The translations under genes were made by a program, and so were the position numbers. A DNA stretch of 64,000 nucleotides from positions 36,805 to 100,804 of the forward strand of contig NW_019776046.1 in assembly GCF_001039355.2 (NCBI RefSeq), in the 5' to 3' direction. Of the stretch, positions 1 to 12,819 are shown in pieces. The notes beneath the pieces are model-generated. The model did no database searches. It had not been told where the DNA came from and saw only the letters and a list, made by a program, of their open reading frames with translations. Each line of letters starts with the position of its first letter. The stretch's first letter is position 1. Source of the DNA: Lingula anatina (taxonomy: Eukaryota > Brachiopoda > Lingulata > Lingulida > Lingulidae).

Positions 1-20
1 GGGGGGGGGGGGGGGGAGGG
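1..20. repeat. G homopolymer at window edge
   Basis: The window opens with a run of 16 G, one A and three more G. Such a run at an edge may be a real mononucleotide tract or a contig end. No gene is associated with it. Confidence 0.8.
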
Positions 21-999
21 AAGATGGACGGTTTCACATCCGCAGACCCCTCTTCAAATAATACTGGATCAGCCCCTGCTCCCTTTGTCAAACCGGGTAC
101 TACTCTAGCAGATCCAGTAGTTCTAGTGTAAATTAGTGAAATAGTAAAAGCTTTTTCAAAGCAATTATTATGCTATCACAGATAGATAAATATTTCTCAC
201 CTTAAACAATTTTTTAAAAATCATTTTATTTTTGACTTGCAGGATTGATCTTTGCCAAATCACCTCCATCCGTCAGACCTGACTTGTGTAGACCGACTTT
301 TCAACTAACAAAAAAAAGTGAAAAAAAAAAAGAAAGAAGAAGAAAAATCATTAAAAGCTGCTTTTTTAAACACTGACGCAATGAATTCCCAGTAGAACCT
401 GCTGTTTGTTTGCGGTCTATTTTAACTGCACGGTAACATTTTCTTCACCATTTCAAATCACTCAGCATGGAGTCAGCTCCCTTAATTGAAGAAACTTGAG
501 TGTCTGACACAAGGTCTAAAAAGGTGAACTATCACATTTTATAGAGAAGAAATTACACTCAACGAGGGAGAAACAATTCTCAATGACATAACGGCACAGG
601 TTTGCTGTTCGGGCGATTAACTCTCAAAAACAGAAGGTGTGAAAGGTGCCTCGGGGTGTATAGTAGCTGCTTACTGCCACTGGGGAGACTTCACCCTTCA
701 GGTGTGGTCACACTTAACCCCTCAGGTGTGTTCAGACAATCTCAACCTCGTTCTAGTAGAAATTCATCAGCAATCTATTGCACTTTGTTATTCTATGACA
801 GAAACAACTATTACGCTTATTTTCTTTGTAAAAAAAATTGACAAAGAAAATAGAAGTTACTATATGTGATATTGCATAAATTAAATAATAAAAACAAGTC
901 TGCCCCAAACCCTGTATAGGAAAGAAAAACATTGAGAGTCATTTTTGTTGGAGATGACATCATCATGCCAGCACATTACTAACGACAGTGCACATTCAT

Positions 1000-1260
1000 T
1001 CACACACATCCACACACAAGCACACACACACACAACATCCACACCACACACACACAAACACATGCATCTACACGCACACATTCACAAGTATACACACACA
1101 TGCAAACATCCATACATGCACATCCACACACATATAAACACACACAAACATACACTCACATACCCATACATAGTAACATTTATACATGTATGCATATACA
1201 TACACATATGCATGTCCACACACACAAACATACACATAAATATACACACACGGCCATGCT
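1000..1260. repeat. Degenerate CA/CATA-rich microsatellite block
   Basis: About 260 bases of interrupted ACAC, ACAT and CATA units. It produces long but meaningless open frames on both strands (CVCV or HTHT strings). The interruptions imply an old, decaying array. Confidence 0.85.
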
Positions 1261-2965
1261 CATACAGACACAAAAGTACATACGCATCTCACACCACCAA
1301 TTACACAGTTTAAAATAACAACTCTATTCTCAGGCTTCGAAGTATTCACTAATGCGTAATGAAGCATGATGCTACAAGGTATGTTGTTACAAAACTGTTC
1401 CACTTCAGAGAACTCTGCATTTTTTTTTTAAGACAGCAGATGAGGGTCTTGTCTTTGCTGAAACTGTTGTTAACTGAAAATAAAATTACTAGTTTAATTT
1501 ACTAGTCTGATCAGACAAATTTTCTTGCTGATATCTGTAAAATCATAGAAATGATAAGGCATTGGTTTACACCAGATATAAACTGTGGAAATCTGAAGAA
1601 GGAACTTGAGTTTGTAATGTGTTAAAAAAAATAAAAAATCTTGTCTGATACTAATCAGTGTAATTATACACACACATGTCCCCAGTCATGTACAAATGTA
1701 TACACACAGTCCATCATACACACAAACACCATACAAACAGTGTAAATTAGCTAAGATTAATCTAATTAAATTAATATACTCATATGACGGGAAATGATTT
1801 ACATGAAACAGTAGTAGTTAAAATTTCTAACCGAAAAAAAAAAAAAAATCACTTATGTACAGAAAGGGTGTAGTAAGCTAGGCTGCCTGAATCTGCCATA
1901 CACTAGCAGCTTACTGAACCCCCCAACACCACACATACACGCTCAATCAGTGTCTTATGAGAAAATGCTAATAGGCGTATAATAATGAAAATTATGTCTC
2001 TTATTGGATTGAATATGAAATTAATGAAATCTTTGGATTATGTATAGCTGGAAGAAAGAATTGAAGACGGAACCCCGGCATTTCTGTTATTTGGAGGTAA
2101 ACACATCGACAGTTCAGCTATTTTCAATAAGGCAATAAAGCTGAATAAAACGGTCACAAATACTTATGAATAAATAATCTATTATTAATTGTCCGTATTG
2201 TGGGACTCGGAAGTAGGTAGCTTAGAAGTATCAATAGGTTTGAACAAGGGTCTTCAATTGTTGGCTTTTAACACGTCCTTGTAACAATTGGGCTTTTATT
2301 CTCTGTATTGATGGCTGGGGGAAGGCCAATAAACATTGGGGCTTAATTAACTCAAATATAATTAACAGACTTCATTAAAGTTTGGTTGTTGAATAGAGTT
2401 TGGTATATCAAATATGTTAAAGTTTGATCCGTTACTGATGGTAATTGTTCATGAGTGAATGCTTGAAATGGTGCATTATGTATGCTTTATTTGACATTGG
2501 TTTTATTGGTGATAAAGGCGACATAAACACGGCACAGCACTCTTTTCTTATCGACAACAAAAATATCCACTTACAAAAGAAAGTTGTATTAATGAATCTA
2601 TGCCTGCACCGAGTGCAAACAACACAGAGCACAATCCTCTTTATCAAAACACAAGATAAAGTAAAAAAAGAAACATCTTTCATTTTTCAATTTCCACAGA
2701 ACAACAAGCATTCTGACCCAATGACCCTTGTTATGGAGAAAAATGATTCATTTTCTACAACCTGTGAGAAAACTGAGTGCTGGAGTAAAATGCCCATTCA
2801 ATCAGGGCTGCAAATGAGGAAAAGGACATCTAACACAAACACATACAGCTTTATAAATTTAGCCTAATTACTATATTTTTTTAATGAACTGAGGGTAATG
2901 TTCTGTCTTGCTAAAAGCATATCAATGAATATAATTTGACCATATAACATGCCATCTGAGAGAAT

Positions 2966-2996
2966 GAGTGGGAGGGAGAGAGGGAGGGGGGTCAAA

Positions 2997-3045
<49 letters not shown>

Positions 3046-3125
3046 GGTTTTGTTAGGAGAGAGAGAGGGGGAGGGGAGGGGAAGGGAGGGGGTTTTGTAA
3101 GGAGAGAGGGAGAGGGAGGGAGGCC
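2966..3125. repeat. Purine-only (GA)n and G-rich tract
   Basis: About 160 bases almost entirely of A and G on the + strand. A (GA)n core at about 2999-3032 is followed by G-runs. The block GGGGGTTTTGT with its purine flank occurs twice (about 3044 and 3088), a local duplication. Long polypurine tracts of this type can form triplex or quadruplex structures. Confidence 0.8.
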
Positions 3126-4131
3126 CAGAAAAAGCAAAAAGTTGAAAATGCCACTTTGACCATTTTATTAACAGATTTGAAAGATGCTCACTTCAGAAGT
3201 GACACATATATCTGTACTGGAACCCCCGATACTATACAAAGAAGGTAAAAAAACATACAAAAAACTGTGAGAAGAGAGCAGCCGGGTGACCAGGTGACAA
3301 GGAGAGCTGAAGAAAAGATACATTATTATACATGCACTTTATTTTAAAGAATAATGAAAAATGATGATGGAATATTGAGCTCAAACTGAGAGGTTTCCGC
3401 ATATCCATCATCTTGGATTACAGGTTCTTTCACAAGGTTTCTTTGGTGGGTAATGTTAAGAAGGTAGTAAAAATTAAACCATATAAAATATAAAAGAATC
3501 AAATAAATTCTAAAATACTTATATCAAATTTTTACATTTATTAAAAAAGAATATGGGTTTGACCAACCCCTAAGTCATACAAATATGAACAGATAAAGAG
3601 AAGAATTAATAATTATCATCAAAATAGCCTTTTTCATAAAGATCTGGCAAATTCTGATAAATATTACATAGGTGTAATACCCAAGTAATGTCAAGTCATA
3701 CCAACTCTCTAATCCTTTCAAAAAGACAACAACAACAATATAAATAATAATAATAATAATCATAATAAATAACACACAGAAGCTATGTCATAAGATAAAA
3801 ACAAGCTGCAATGAGTTCTTATTGGGATAACATAACCTAACATTACACAGAAAAATCCCTAAAATCAAAAGTCTTTGGTTGCAATTTGCTTTGAACATTA
3901 TGATTAAATGAAGCTGACATTTGGCATTAATTAAAAGGTGATAGACACCCCCTTTAAGATATGTCACAAAAGGCTTCACACCAATAATTACCATCCTCTG
4001 TCTTAAATATGTTTCAGACTCTGCTAATAGTATACACCTTCCTAACCCATTCTACTTAAGTCATGTTTCCACTTCACATTTTTAAGTAAAATAATCAAGT
4101 AACATTTTCCTGTCCTAAACCAATAACCACT

Positions 4132-4301
4132 CAGGCCCGTAGACAGGGAGGGGTTCGGGGGGTTCGAAAGAACCACCCTTTTTGTCAGGAAAAGGTCTAA
4201 TCTGAGTAAATTTTGTTTTATGTGCACTAAGAAATCATTGTAAAAAGTCCACTTTTTCGGAAAAAGATTCCCCCCTTTTGAAACTGTTGGCTAAGGGCCT
4301 G
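4132..4301. mobile_element. Small TIR element, CAGGCCCGTAG family, copy 1
   Basis: The element starts CAGGCCCGTAG and ends with the near inverse CTAAGGGCCTG. It is flanked on both sides by CCACT (4127-4131 and 4302-4306), consistent with a 5-bp target-site duplication. Its first 90 bases match a second copy at 20,644-20,761. It has no coding capacity, so it is a non-autonomous DNA element (MITE). The CAG...CTG ends recall hAT-type elements, but those normally make 8-bp duplications, so the superfamily is open. Confidence 0.7.
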
Positions 4302-4349
4302 CCACTACACATTTAACTCTACTGTCCACTTCCAGGTACCACATTATTA

Positions 4350-4546
4350 GGGCAGTGGACACACTCTGGGGGGTGCATTCCCAACGAAAATGTCGCTCTG
4401 CAAAGATCGATCCAACTCCGCAGGGGCCCTGGTTGAATGCAATCATGGCGGCATGGTATAATGTGTTAATCTGATTGCATTCAGCGAGAGTCCCTACTAT
4501 GTTGGATCGATCTACATGGAATAATAGTTGTATTGGGAATGAGCCC
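4350..4546. mobile_element. MITE-like element, ATTCCCA/GATCGATCC family, subtype B copy 1
   Basis: Left arm carries GCATTCCCAACG then AGATCGATCCAACTC. The right arm carries the inverse: GTTGGATCGATCTACATGG, then TGGGAATGAGCCC. Inside lie TGAATGCAAT and its inverse ATTGCATTCA. The same arms and order occur at 27,915-28,171. The left terminus is uncertain because extra bases separate a possible GGGC end (4350) from GCATTCCC. No open frame is carried. Confidence 0.7.
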
Positions 4547-5699
4547 TAAAGTGTGTTACTGTTAGCAGGAGCTGATGTGATCATATCTGTAAACATGACT
4601 GCTAATTTCAAATCAAAATCATAAAGTTTACATAAGTATTAAGTTTTTGGTATATGCATTTTGCTTCATCTTAACTGTATTGTGAGGCTGAGATTTTTTT
4701 CAGTATATATACCATTAAGTCAACTAGTTCACAGTGAGTGTCTTATTCAAATCACTATATTGAAACTATACATCTTGAGAAAAAAATACTAATTGTTCAT
4801 CCCATTTTAAACTTATGTAAGACACAGTACAAATAAATATATATAAATCAACATAATTTGACAACTCTTATGAGAGGATAGGCAGGGATCCAAAAACAAC
4901 TTATTCGGTTTATATTGAAGAAAAAATAAGAACATGCCAGAATCTTCTTTTTGATTGAAAATAAATATTATCTTTTTAATCACAAGAAGTGCATTATCAG
5001 CCTATAGTACCATGACCAAGAGTTTTGTACCCCATTTTTGGAAATAACATTTGACCACACCCTTCTTTTTCAAGGAAAAATATTCCATTGCTTTAATCCT
5101 ACAATTTTTTTAAATCAAAAACAGATTTGTCTCAAGATTTCAGCTTACAATTATCCAAAATACAGAAACCGAGGAGGTGCATGATTAGAATATTGCTGGA
5201 AAAACAAAAATAAGTTCCATAAAAACCTTTTATTTCACACGAATCCTCTTTTCTTGTCTAACATTAACACAGTATCACAGGAATTAATAACAAGTGAAAG
5301 TATATTTAACATCAGAAGTGCTATAAGTGGACAGCTCTCCCTGAAATGCTGCATAGATTTCTATTCAATAGAAAATCATTGTGAATCACTGCGTAACCTG
5401 CTCTTCTCGAGTGAGACTTGTACACCAACAATGTGGAAATATTCAAACAAAACTCAAAACGCCTTCCACGGGGCACCAAACTCGTCATAGCAGGCCACCC
5501 AAGAAAAACTGTTTTTATCATCCATTACTATAATCTCATGTTAAAATGGTCAGTGCCCAGTACCCTGGATGTCAGTGTTTCAGATTAAGTTGTTCAAAAG
5601 TCCTCATATTTAATGACATTTACACATTAAGTAAATAGAAGTTAAAGCAGTGCACCCAATGCCCCTTGCATTGAGCAGCCCTGGTTAAGTCAGTTATTA

Positions 5700-6530
5700 A
5701 ACATTGTCTGTGCTTCGATTGAATCCGCCATTGTTTTGTTGTGTTTGCTTCTGTTTCACTCCGAACACTAAAACATATTTGATCTAGCAGTGTGAAGAAG
5801 CAAAGAGAGGTTTTGTATTCGTTGAGTGCGCCTCTTTGTCAGACATCAAAATAAATGGATGCTGAAATAGAGTCATTTGCCAATGAGTTATTACAGCTGC
5901 ACAATGGGGAAGCTTTAAGACACACAAATATGGATGTGGTATCGGCAATCTGAACAATAGGCGACTGGAGATCACTTTGTGTTCAACACAATCGCATCAT
6001 AATGCTCCTGCTTCACACAACCACCTTGAAAATACGCAAACAAAAGAGAGCAAATTATACGCCTTGCTATTCTTCATTTCCTAAGTGACGTTAATACTGA
6101 ATACCCTTAACGATTGATAAATACCATAGCTTGAGAAAGTACGGAATAGTGATTTTTTTCACCGTTCAATCAATCCTAGGGCGCCAAGAGCTTGCTAGTT
6201 AACTGGCGGACAGTTGATTAAACTTCGATTACTGATATTGCAACAATGCTCCTTTTGTTCCACAAACATAAACAATTAATCAAACTGATAACAATCTAAG
6301 GTTTTATTGCAGCTCTGGTTATTAAGGAACACATGGATTATCGTTTTTGTGTGCATTGTTTTGCCAATACTATTTGGCTGGGCTACCGATCTTTGCGTGT
6401 TTTTCTCATGCTTTAACGAGCACGGTGCCCGAAAAACATTCACAATTAACAATAAGGTTACATATCTGAGGGGAGGCACTAAAGTGTTTTGATTTGTTGG
6501 TCTTTTAAATTGTAACAAACACAATTCTAT
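5700..6530. promoter_or_regulatory. Candidate SOX-responsive regulatory element upstream of SoxB2
   Basis: Non-repetitive sequence with 13 ACAAT/ATTGT SOX-core motifs between 5703 and 6525, at 5703, 5730, 5901, 5954, 5988, 6243, 6272, 6291, 6355, 6442, 6449, 6509 and 6521. TTTGTT sites and ATTAA homeodomain cores are interspersed. The surrounding AT-rich DNA carries only a few such motifs per kilobase by eye. It lies about 8 kb upstream of SoxB2. The enhancer role is inferred from motif density alone. Confidence 0.4.
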
Positions 6531-7138
6531 AATTAATTCCTTCTCTCGTAATGTGGAAAATCATAAATAATATTACTTCAAGCAGCAATTCACACCCCTG
6601 GGTAATGTTTTCTCATTAACTTCAAACTTCCATTACATAAAATACAATCATCAAAGAATCCATCAGTGACACAATCCACTTTCATTCAAGCTTCACTCCC
6701 CATAGAAAGTGACTATAGATAGCCAACAAAATATTGTCACCTACCCAGACCTTAATCACTGACTGAAGAAACCAAGAACATCACTAACCATGCCACTATG
6801 TCTTGAGTCTTTTCAATATGAAGCCCACAGCATAATTAAACCTTCATCTTCACCCCTCCCCCTTCTTCACCACTGCCAAGGAGGTACCATGATGGTTTTG
6901 TCTCACATTAACAAAAAAATAAAAATAAAAATAAAGGACATATCTCAATAAAATGTTCAGGATAGATCAGAAATGAGCTAACCAAGAAACCATTATAATT
7001 TGTTGGTGATCTACTGATTAATTAATTAAGAAGAAGAAGGAGGACTGAAATCTGCACTGCATGATTGCTTTTCTGCTTTACAACAGAATCGGGTGACACA
7101 TGAAAATATTGGAACTTATACTAAAAACTGATTAGCAC

Positions 7139-7157
7139 ACACACCCATGCACCCACC

Positions 7158-7246
<89 letters not shown>

Positions 7247-7250
7247 CACA
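7139..7250. repeat. (CA)n microsatellite
   Basis: About 110 bases of near-perfect CA dinucleotides with a few interruptions (CCCATGCACCCACCC at the start, CAA once inside). Confidence 0.9.
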
Positions 7251-8596
7251 GGTGCAGTTTGGGTTGGCAACTCCTTGAAGGCATGGCCCTCACTTTTAAA
7301 CTCCTCGTTCCGAACTGCTCTCAGCTTCCTTAAAGCCTCCCAAATCTGTGTGCCTTCATCCTATCAACTGCTGATAAACCTCTCTTGATCGATGATCACA
7401 AGGCCAGACTGTTTGTAGTGTATTAAACATAGATTAGGGGGCTTGGTAAGTTTATTACTTTGTGAAAGGAGGACCTGAGCTGTTCTGTTACCTTACTTCT
7501 GTCACAAGGAGAATGTGTCATAGCAAGGGGAAAGTTGACTGTATTGGAGAGGGGAGAATTTTGTGATATGCCTCAACCAGGGCCTTTTGGCTAAGTCACA
7601 CAGGGCCCCCAATTTCTCTGGTGAGGATGATGAAGAGGAGAATGTGAAACTACAAGGACACTGTTACTAATTCTCAGTGAGTGGCCCCATGATTTAACAC
7701 CTGTGGTGGCCCTTATCTCCGAGGAGGGATATTTATGTGTACGTCATGTCAAGGAGGATATCTCTTGTCTTCTAGCGAGCACCTGCGTTGTTGACTCGGA
7801 GCACATTCGCTACTGATATCTTTATCACGGCCTCAATAGAGAATTGACATTAAATTCAATAACTGTTGACACAGGAAGAAAGGGGATGTGTACATCTTAG
7901 GTGCGGTATCATTCCTCAAGACACTTGTTGGTAGCCACTGCAAAGATGCTGCGAGGACATTAAAAAGATGTCTAAAGTTATACAAATAATTCAATTGAAT
8001 AATTCAGAGGTATTCACATCTTCAGAAGATTTTTTTCCTGTGCTATCTTTACATGTAGTTTTGTGAATTGGGAAGGAGTTCTTTAAGGCAAAGTAGAGTG
8101 CTCACTTTGAAGTTGTTATCCCACTGAGGAGACATTTTGATCTTAAATGATGAAACACCAATTTGAGCTAACTTTGTACAACATGAAATAATCACTGACA
8201 GTAATCAAATCTGTGGGTTGGGTGGTAATACATAAAATCTTTTCTATGATTTGGCATTGTTAAATATTAGGGAATGTCATTCACTATATTTCCACATTGC
8301 TCTAAGTTGGTGAAGGAGGCAAGGGGGGGGAGAGGTTATAATAAAGGATGGTCACTGTTGATTGTTTTCTTATGGAGAAAAAACTGAATTTCACGAGAAG
8401 TTGATCAAGATAGATTTCCTTGCTGGTGATAAATAAATAAAGAAATAGGCAGTTAAAGATATGTAAAATGAAAAGTTTATATCATCATCATTATTAATGG
8501 AAAAAATTCCCACAAAAAAAAACAATATTTCTTAATTTCACATGCAAAAATAAAAGCAAGTCTCAAAACCATATGACATAAACATACATATACAGG

Positions 8597-8641
8597 TGTG
8601 TGTGGAGAGGGGGGTGGAGGGTGGAGGGGGGGAGGGGGTGT
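8597..8641 (+). other. G-quadruplex-prone tract
   Basis: Contains successive runs of G (six, three, three, six and five bases) separated by one to four bases on the + strand, fitting the standard G3+N1-7 quadruplex pattern. No gene overlaps it. Confidence 0.6.
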
Positions 8642-9309
8642 CATCCTGAAGGTGTCACTGGACAAAGACAGTCAATCCAGAAAGCCATAGATGATGTCAC
8701 TTTTACCTGAAGCTACCCCTTCGAAATTTCTAGCTACAAGCTTTAATGTGAAGGGTTTTACAAGAGTGAGTGTCGCAGTGGGAATAGTCCATTGAAAGAC
8801 TGACTCTACACCAACTTACACAATCCCCAATTGACACTCCATCACCTTAACCTCTTCATCACTGACACCTACAAGACATTAAGAAAACAGACACTTTGTC
8901 AATAGGAGGCTCTAATAGAGCTGACACTTTGTTCACACCAGTTGTATACGCTTGCCAATGAAAGAATATGTCAACAGCTGCATCCTGTCTTGAGTGATAG
9001 GAACTATCTTATCTAGCCACTTCACGTTCTCCTTGGGTCTCCACATTGCTGGAAAATAAATAGTACCTACGTTAAAGTGTGTGCGCTCCGTGCATGTGCA
9101 CACGCATGCATGAGTTTGTATGATATAAAAAAAAATCTTACTATTAAATTGAAATGGCTTCCGAAATATATGTATTTGCTGAGATATAATGACTTAAAGT
9201 AATGGCATATTTATTTATATCTTTTTACTTCATATCCAAATTGCTTGAACTTTCTACAGGACTCTTGAACTTCTTCACATTTATAATTTAAAAATTAGTT
9301 TTGTATGCC

Positions 9310-9352
9310 CCTCCGTGTGTGTGCGTGCGCGCACGTGTGTGTGTGTGTGTGT
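9310..9352. repeat. Alternating GT/GC tract
   Basis: GTGTGTGCGTGCGCGCACG followed by (TG)n. It is a strict purine-pyrimidine alternation, the composition known to favour Z-DNA. Comparable blocks occur at 32,118 and 46,455. Confidence 0.8.
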
Positions 9353-10675
9353 GACAACAAAGTACCCTTCCCAAAATTGACATTTTAGGTTAATTGATAG
9401 TGCTGAGATAAGCCAAAACTCATTTTTTTACCTGTTGTACTGCTTCTTTTGGTAACATTCTCGGCAGGTGAGGGTGTACCTGAAATGTATGAACACACAC
9501 TTTGTTCATCATGGACACTATGACATTGCACGCACATGCAAGCACGTGCTTGTTCATTACAGTACAGCACATCTTAAAGTTATATTACAGATCATAATTA
9601 TAATACTGTTATATATTATTAATGATTTTTCTGTTTCAACTTGTACTTCCTTGTTCTGCACCAGGTAACAACTACAATACACCTAAAAACTGCTAAACAA
9701 TTGAAAATAAAACATGAAAGGTATAAATGAGTTCAGTGCCATTAATGTATGCATAATAATTGGTATTAGTACCAGTATACTATTTCATTAAAGATGTAGT
9801 AGATGAACCTTTTGTATCAAAGTAAATTGAGATCTGTAACAGCTTTATGCTGTTCATCTTATTTATGCCACTGAATTATTATAACTGAAAGAAAAATCAA
9901 CAGTCACTATTTCAAAATACTGGTGCTACTGAAATTTCAATGATACCATGTAATTTTTTTAATCCTTTAAATTACATTAGGAACCTTTGTCAAACAAATT
10001 GAAACAAAAGACTGCTTTTTTGGCAATTATTCTTATCAATGTTTAATAATTTAAATGTCTTTTTTTTCATGAATAATAAATTGAATGTTGCCTTTGTCAA
10101 AAACAAATACCCAGTATCAAGCTTACATAATCAGTATAAATGTGGCAATCATAGCTAAGAGCTTTCAAACAAAACAGATTCATTGTGTTGCATAAGTCAC
10201 TCATTCAGAAGATGGCTCAAAAGTTTTGGAATACATTTTGGGTCGATGTCATACATATTTCTTTTTGATAATAGCTAATTAAAAATCATGACAAATCTCA
10301 AAAAAGAAAAAACAGAATAAAAAAATTGAACAAAGGGCACATGCAATACAATTAACTACCGTGAACTTAGAGGTTTTCTACCATATATTAGTATAAATAA
10401 GCCTGGGATTTACATACAATAAGCAACCAGCACATGTACACAAAAATTCTTAGTGAAAAATTATCATAATGGAAACAGCTCATTCAAATGGTTTGAAAAC
10501 AAAATTTTATTTATTCCATACATTTCTTAATATCATGTAAAATTATACAAGCTTAAGAGTGTGAAAAAACAGCATAGTGTGTGTGTTTTATTTGCGAAAA
10601 CACATGACTTTGGTTTCAGACTAACTACTTAGGTATTACTTTGAACTTAAGTTGTCTTAATTTTGGGCCTAAAAG

Positions 10676-10843
10676 CAGGGGCGGATTTAGGCCGTCTTCT
10701 GGGTCTTCCAGAAGACGGTCAGATTTTCAAGTTTACATTGACTGGTATCCAATTTTTAATGTTGGAAGACGGTCAAAATTGGAGGATGAATCAACAAAGA
10801 TAATTTGGAAGACTGTCAGTATATAGCTCTGGATCCGCCCCTG
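10676..10843. mobile_element. Small TIR element, CAGGGGCGGAT family
   Basis: Begins CAGGGGCGGAT and ends ATCCGCCCCTG, an 11-bp perfect terminal inverted repeat. It is flanked by the 6-bp direct repeat TAAAAG (10,670-10,675 and 10,844-10,849). Inside, GGAAGAC(G/T)GTC or its inverse recurs at least four times. Its 168 bp carry no protein. CAGGGGCGGAT ends are typical of hAT-type non-autonomous elements in invertebrates (family knowledge), although the duplication seen is 6 rather than 8 bp. Confidence 0.8.
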
Positions 10844-11042
10844 TAAAAGTTTAAGCCAATTTCCAGATTCTTTTGTAAAACAAGTACCTGCTTTCTGCAT
10901 ATACACCTAAAACTTTTCATAGTTAAAATGATGAGAACAGGCCTCAGGTAAAAGAGGCCATGCACACTTAACACACACCCTGTCTCACTGGTCAAAAGGG
11001 AGGTTCTTTCCACTCCACCATACCCACTTCCCCCACCTCTAC

Positions 11043-11341
11043 ATTTTAAATCAACTGTAATGAAGGGTTTTGTCTGAGGTGATTGAAAGGAAAAGAACTC
11101 AGTGTGCCACAATAAGAAAATGGATAGAAATATTTAGAAAGGGAAAATCTTTAGGGTGAAATTTGTTAGGTCATTTGATGACTTTTTCCATNATTTTAAA
11201 TCAACTGTAATGAAGGGTTTTGTCTGAGGTGATTGAAAGGAAAAGAACTCAGTGTGCCACAATAAGAAAATGGATAGAAATATTTAGAAAGGGAAAATCT
11301 TTAGGGTGAAATTTGTTAGGTCATTAGATGACTTTTTCCAT
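11043..11341. repeat. 149-bp direct duplication around a single N (assembly seam)
   Basis: Bases 11,043-11,191 and 11,193-11,341 are the same 149-bp sequence, with one difference seen (TCATTTGATG versus TCATTAGATG), separated only by an N at 11,192. An exact unit abutting a 1-base gap is the signature of two contig ends that overlap but were not merged. The true genome probably has one copy. Confidence 0.9.
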
Positions 11342-12193
11342 CTTTTTTTGTTTTTTTTTTTTGCAAATTAATATGAAACTACAGAAGAATTCAGCATTCA
11401 TAAAAGGGGAAAAAAGAGATGGAACCCATTAAAGATATTAAAAGCTATTCTGCATGGAATCTCATGCTACCTTATCACCCGGGAGGTCTATTAATTGAAT
11501 GAAGAAAAAAAAACCCATACAAATTTTTACACCAGAAGCGTTCTAATTATCATGGCGACATTTGCACACTGTTATGTCCACTGAGATCGACCTGTAACAT
11601 AATACACATGTATAAACACGCAAACGGAGCAGAACACGTTCTCCAGTCCGTTTCATGCATGACATTACTGTGTAAAGATCACGGTCTGTCAATGTCGCAA
11701 ATGTAGTAGCGACAACGTAGAACGCAGGAAGAGAGCTGTGGTAACAGCGCAAGGAGTTCCTTCCTTAAGAATTGTAACAAAAACGCAGGTCGTATTAAGT
11801 CAACAGTGCCTGGATACACAAGAGGCGGTCTAAGTGAGCCGCCATTGTCTGAAGCTAGGACGACCTGGATGCCAGTTTCTTTGGGTTAATTGTTTAATGA
11901 AAAGATAGAAAACTCTATGATTTGTGAGCAAATTGTGACTGATATAATACAAATAACAAAGAGCATGGCATTGTTGTTATGTGCGTCATGTCTTCTTACA
12001 TTGATTTAATCTAAAAAAGGATTTGTGATATTGAATTTATCCTATGTTTCCCATTCATCCATTTTTTTACTTTGATTTGGAAAAATAGGATTTATCTAAG
12101 CTATTATCTAAAAAACAGAGAAATAAATTACATTTCAGGCATCCAACTGGACATTTTCCATGTAAACTGTGGCATAGACAGAAATAAAACCTT

Positions 12194-12775
12194 CAACTTT
12201 ACAACTATGAGTATATTAGTATGTGTTTTTTATTACAAATCATTAAAATGTGCCCCTAAAGGAATTAAATCAATCCATTGTTTCCAACATTTTCTGAGGA
12301 AAGTGGTTTGTGTGTGCGTGTGTGTGTGCGTAGGAAAGAAGGGCATGGCTCAATCCAATCACAAAGCTCAATCCAAATGCTTTAAGCTGCAAAAATAAAA
12401 TTAAATAGTACCGATGTATTCATACAGATATCAAAACTATAGATATCAAACATTCTCCTGAATCTTATTAAACTTAAACCAACATGTTGATTATAGATTT
12501 GCAAATATACTGCTTTAATGGCACCTAGATGACTTTGACTTTGAGAATTAGCCACATGCTAATCAGTTCTGAAAAACAGGATGAACAAACAAATTTTCAG
12601 TCCCACAGAGAAATTAATGTGAAGTCAATCTAGACCAATTTTACAACTGTGAGTATAGTTACTGTAGTATTTTTAGACAAATTTATCAGTAAAATGTACC
12701 CCTACAAGATTTAATGCAATCCACTGCTTCCCACATTTTCAGGGGAAAGTGATGTGTTTGGTGTGTGTGTGTGTG

Positions 12776-12819
<44 letters not shown>

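Larger units (their letters stand above)
21..4131. other. Gene-free stretch with simple repeats
   Basis: No open frame here has recognisable protein similarity. The longest translations come from CA-rich and GA-rich simple sequence (histidine/threonine or arginine/glutamate strings) and are not genes. Around 2270-2400 the sequence is of higher complexity with several TTAATTA-type homeodomain core motifs, so it could be regulatory. Otherwise this is AT-rich intergenic DNA. Confidence 0.6.
6531..10675. other. Gene-free stretch with microsatellites and G-rich tract
   Basis: No supported coding sequence. Notable contents are the (CA)n array near 7.1 kb, a moderately complex island at about 7260-7860, a G-rich tract at 8.6 kb and an alternating GT/GC block at 9.3 kb. 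Each of the last three simple-sequence features is listed separately. Confidence 0.6.

Noticed and set aside
945-1318. Long open frames of HTHTH and CVCV residues on both strands
   Set aside because: They are translations of CA-rich simple repeat and have no protein-like composition.
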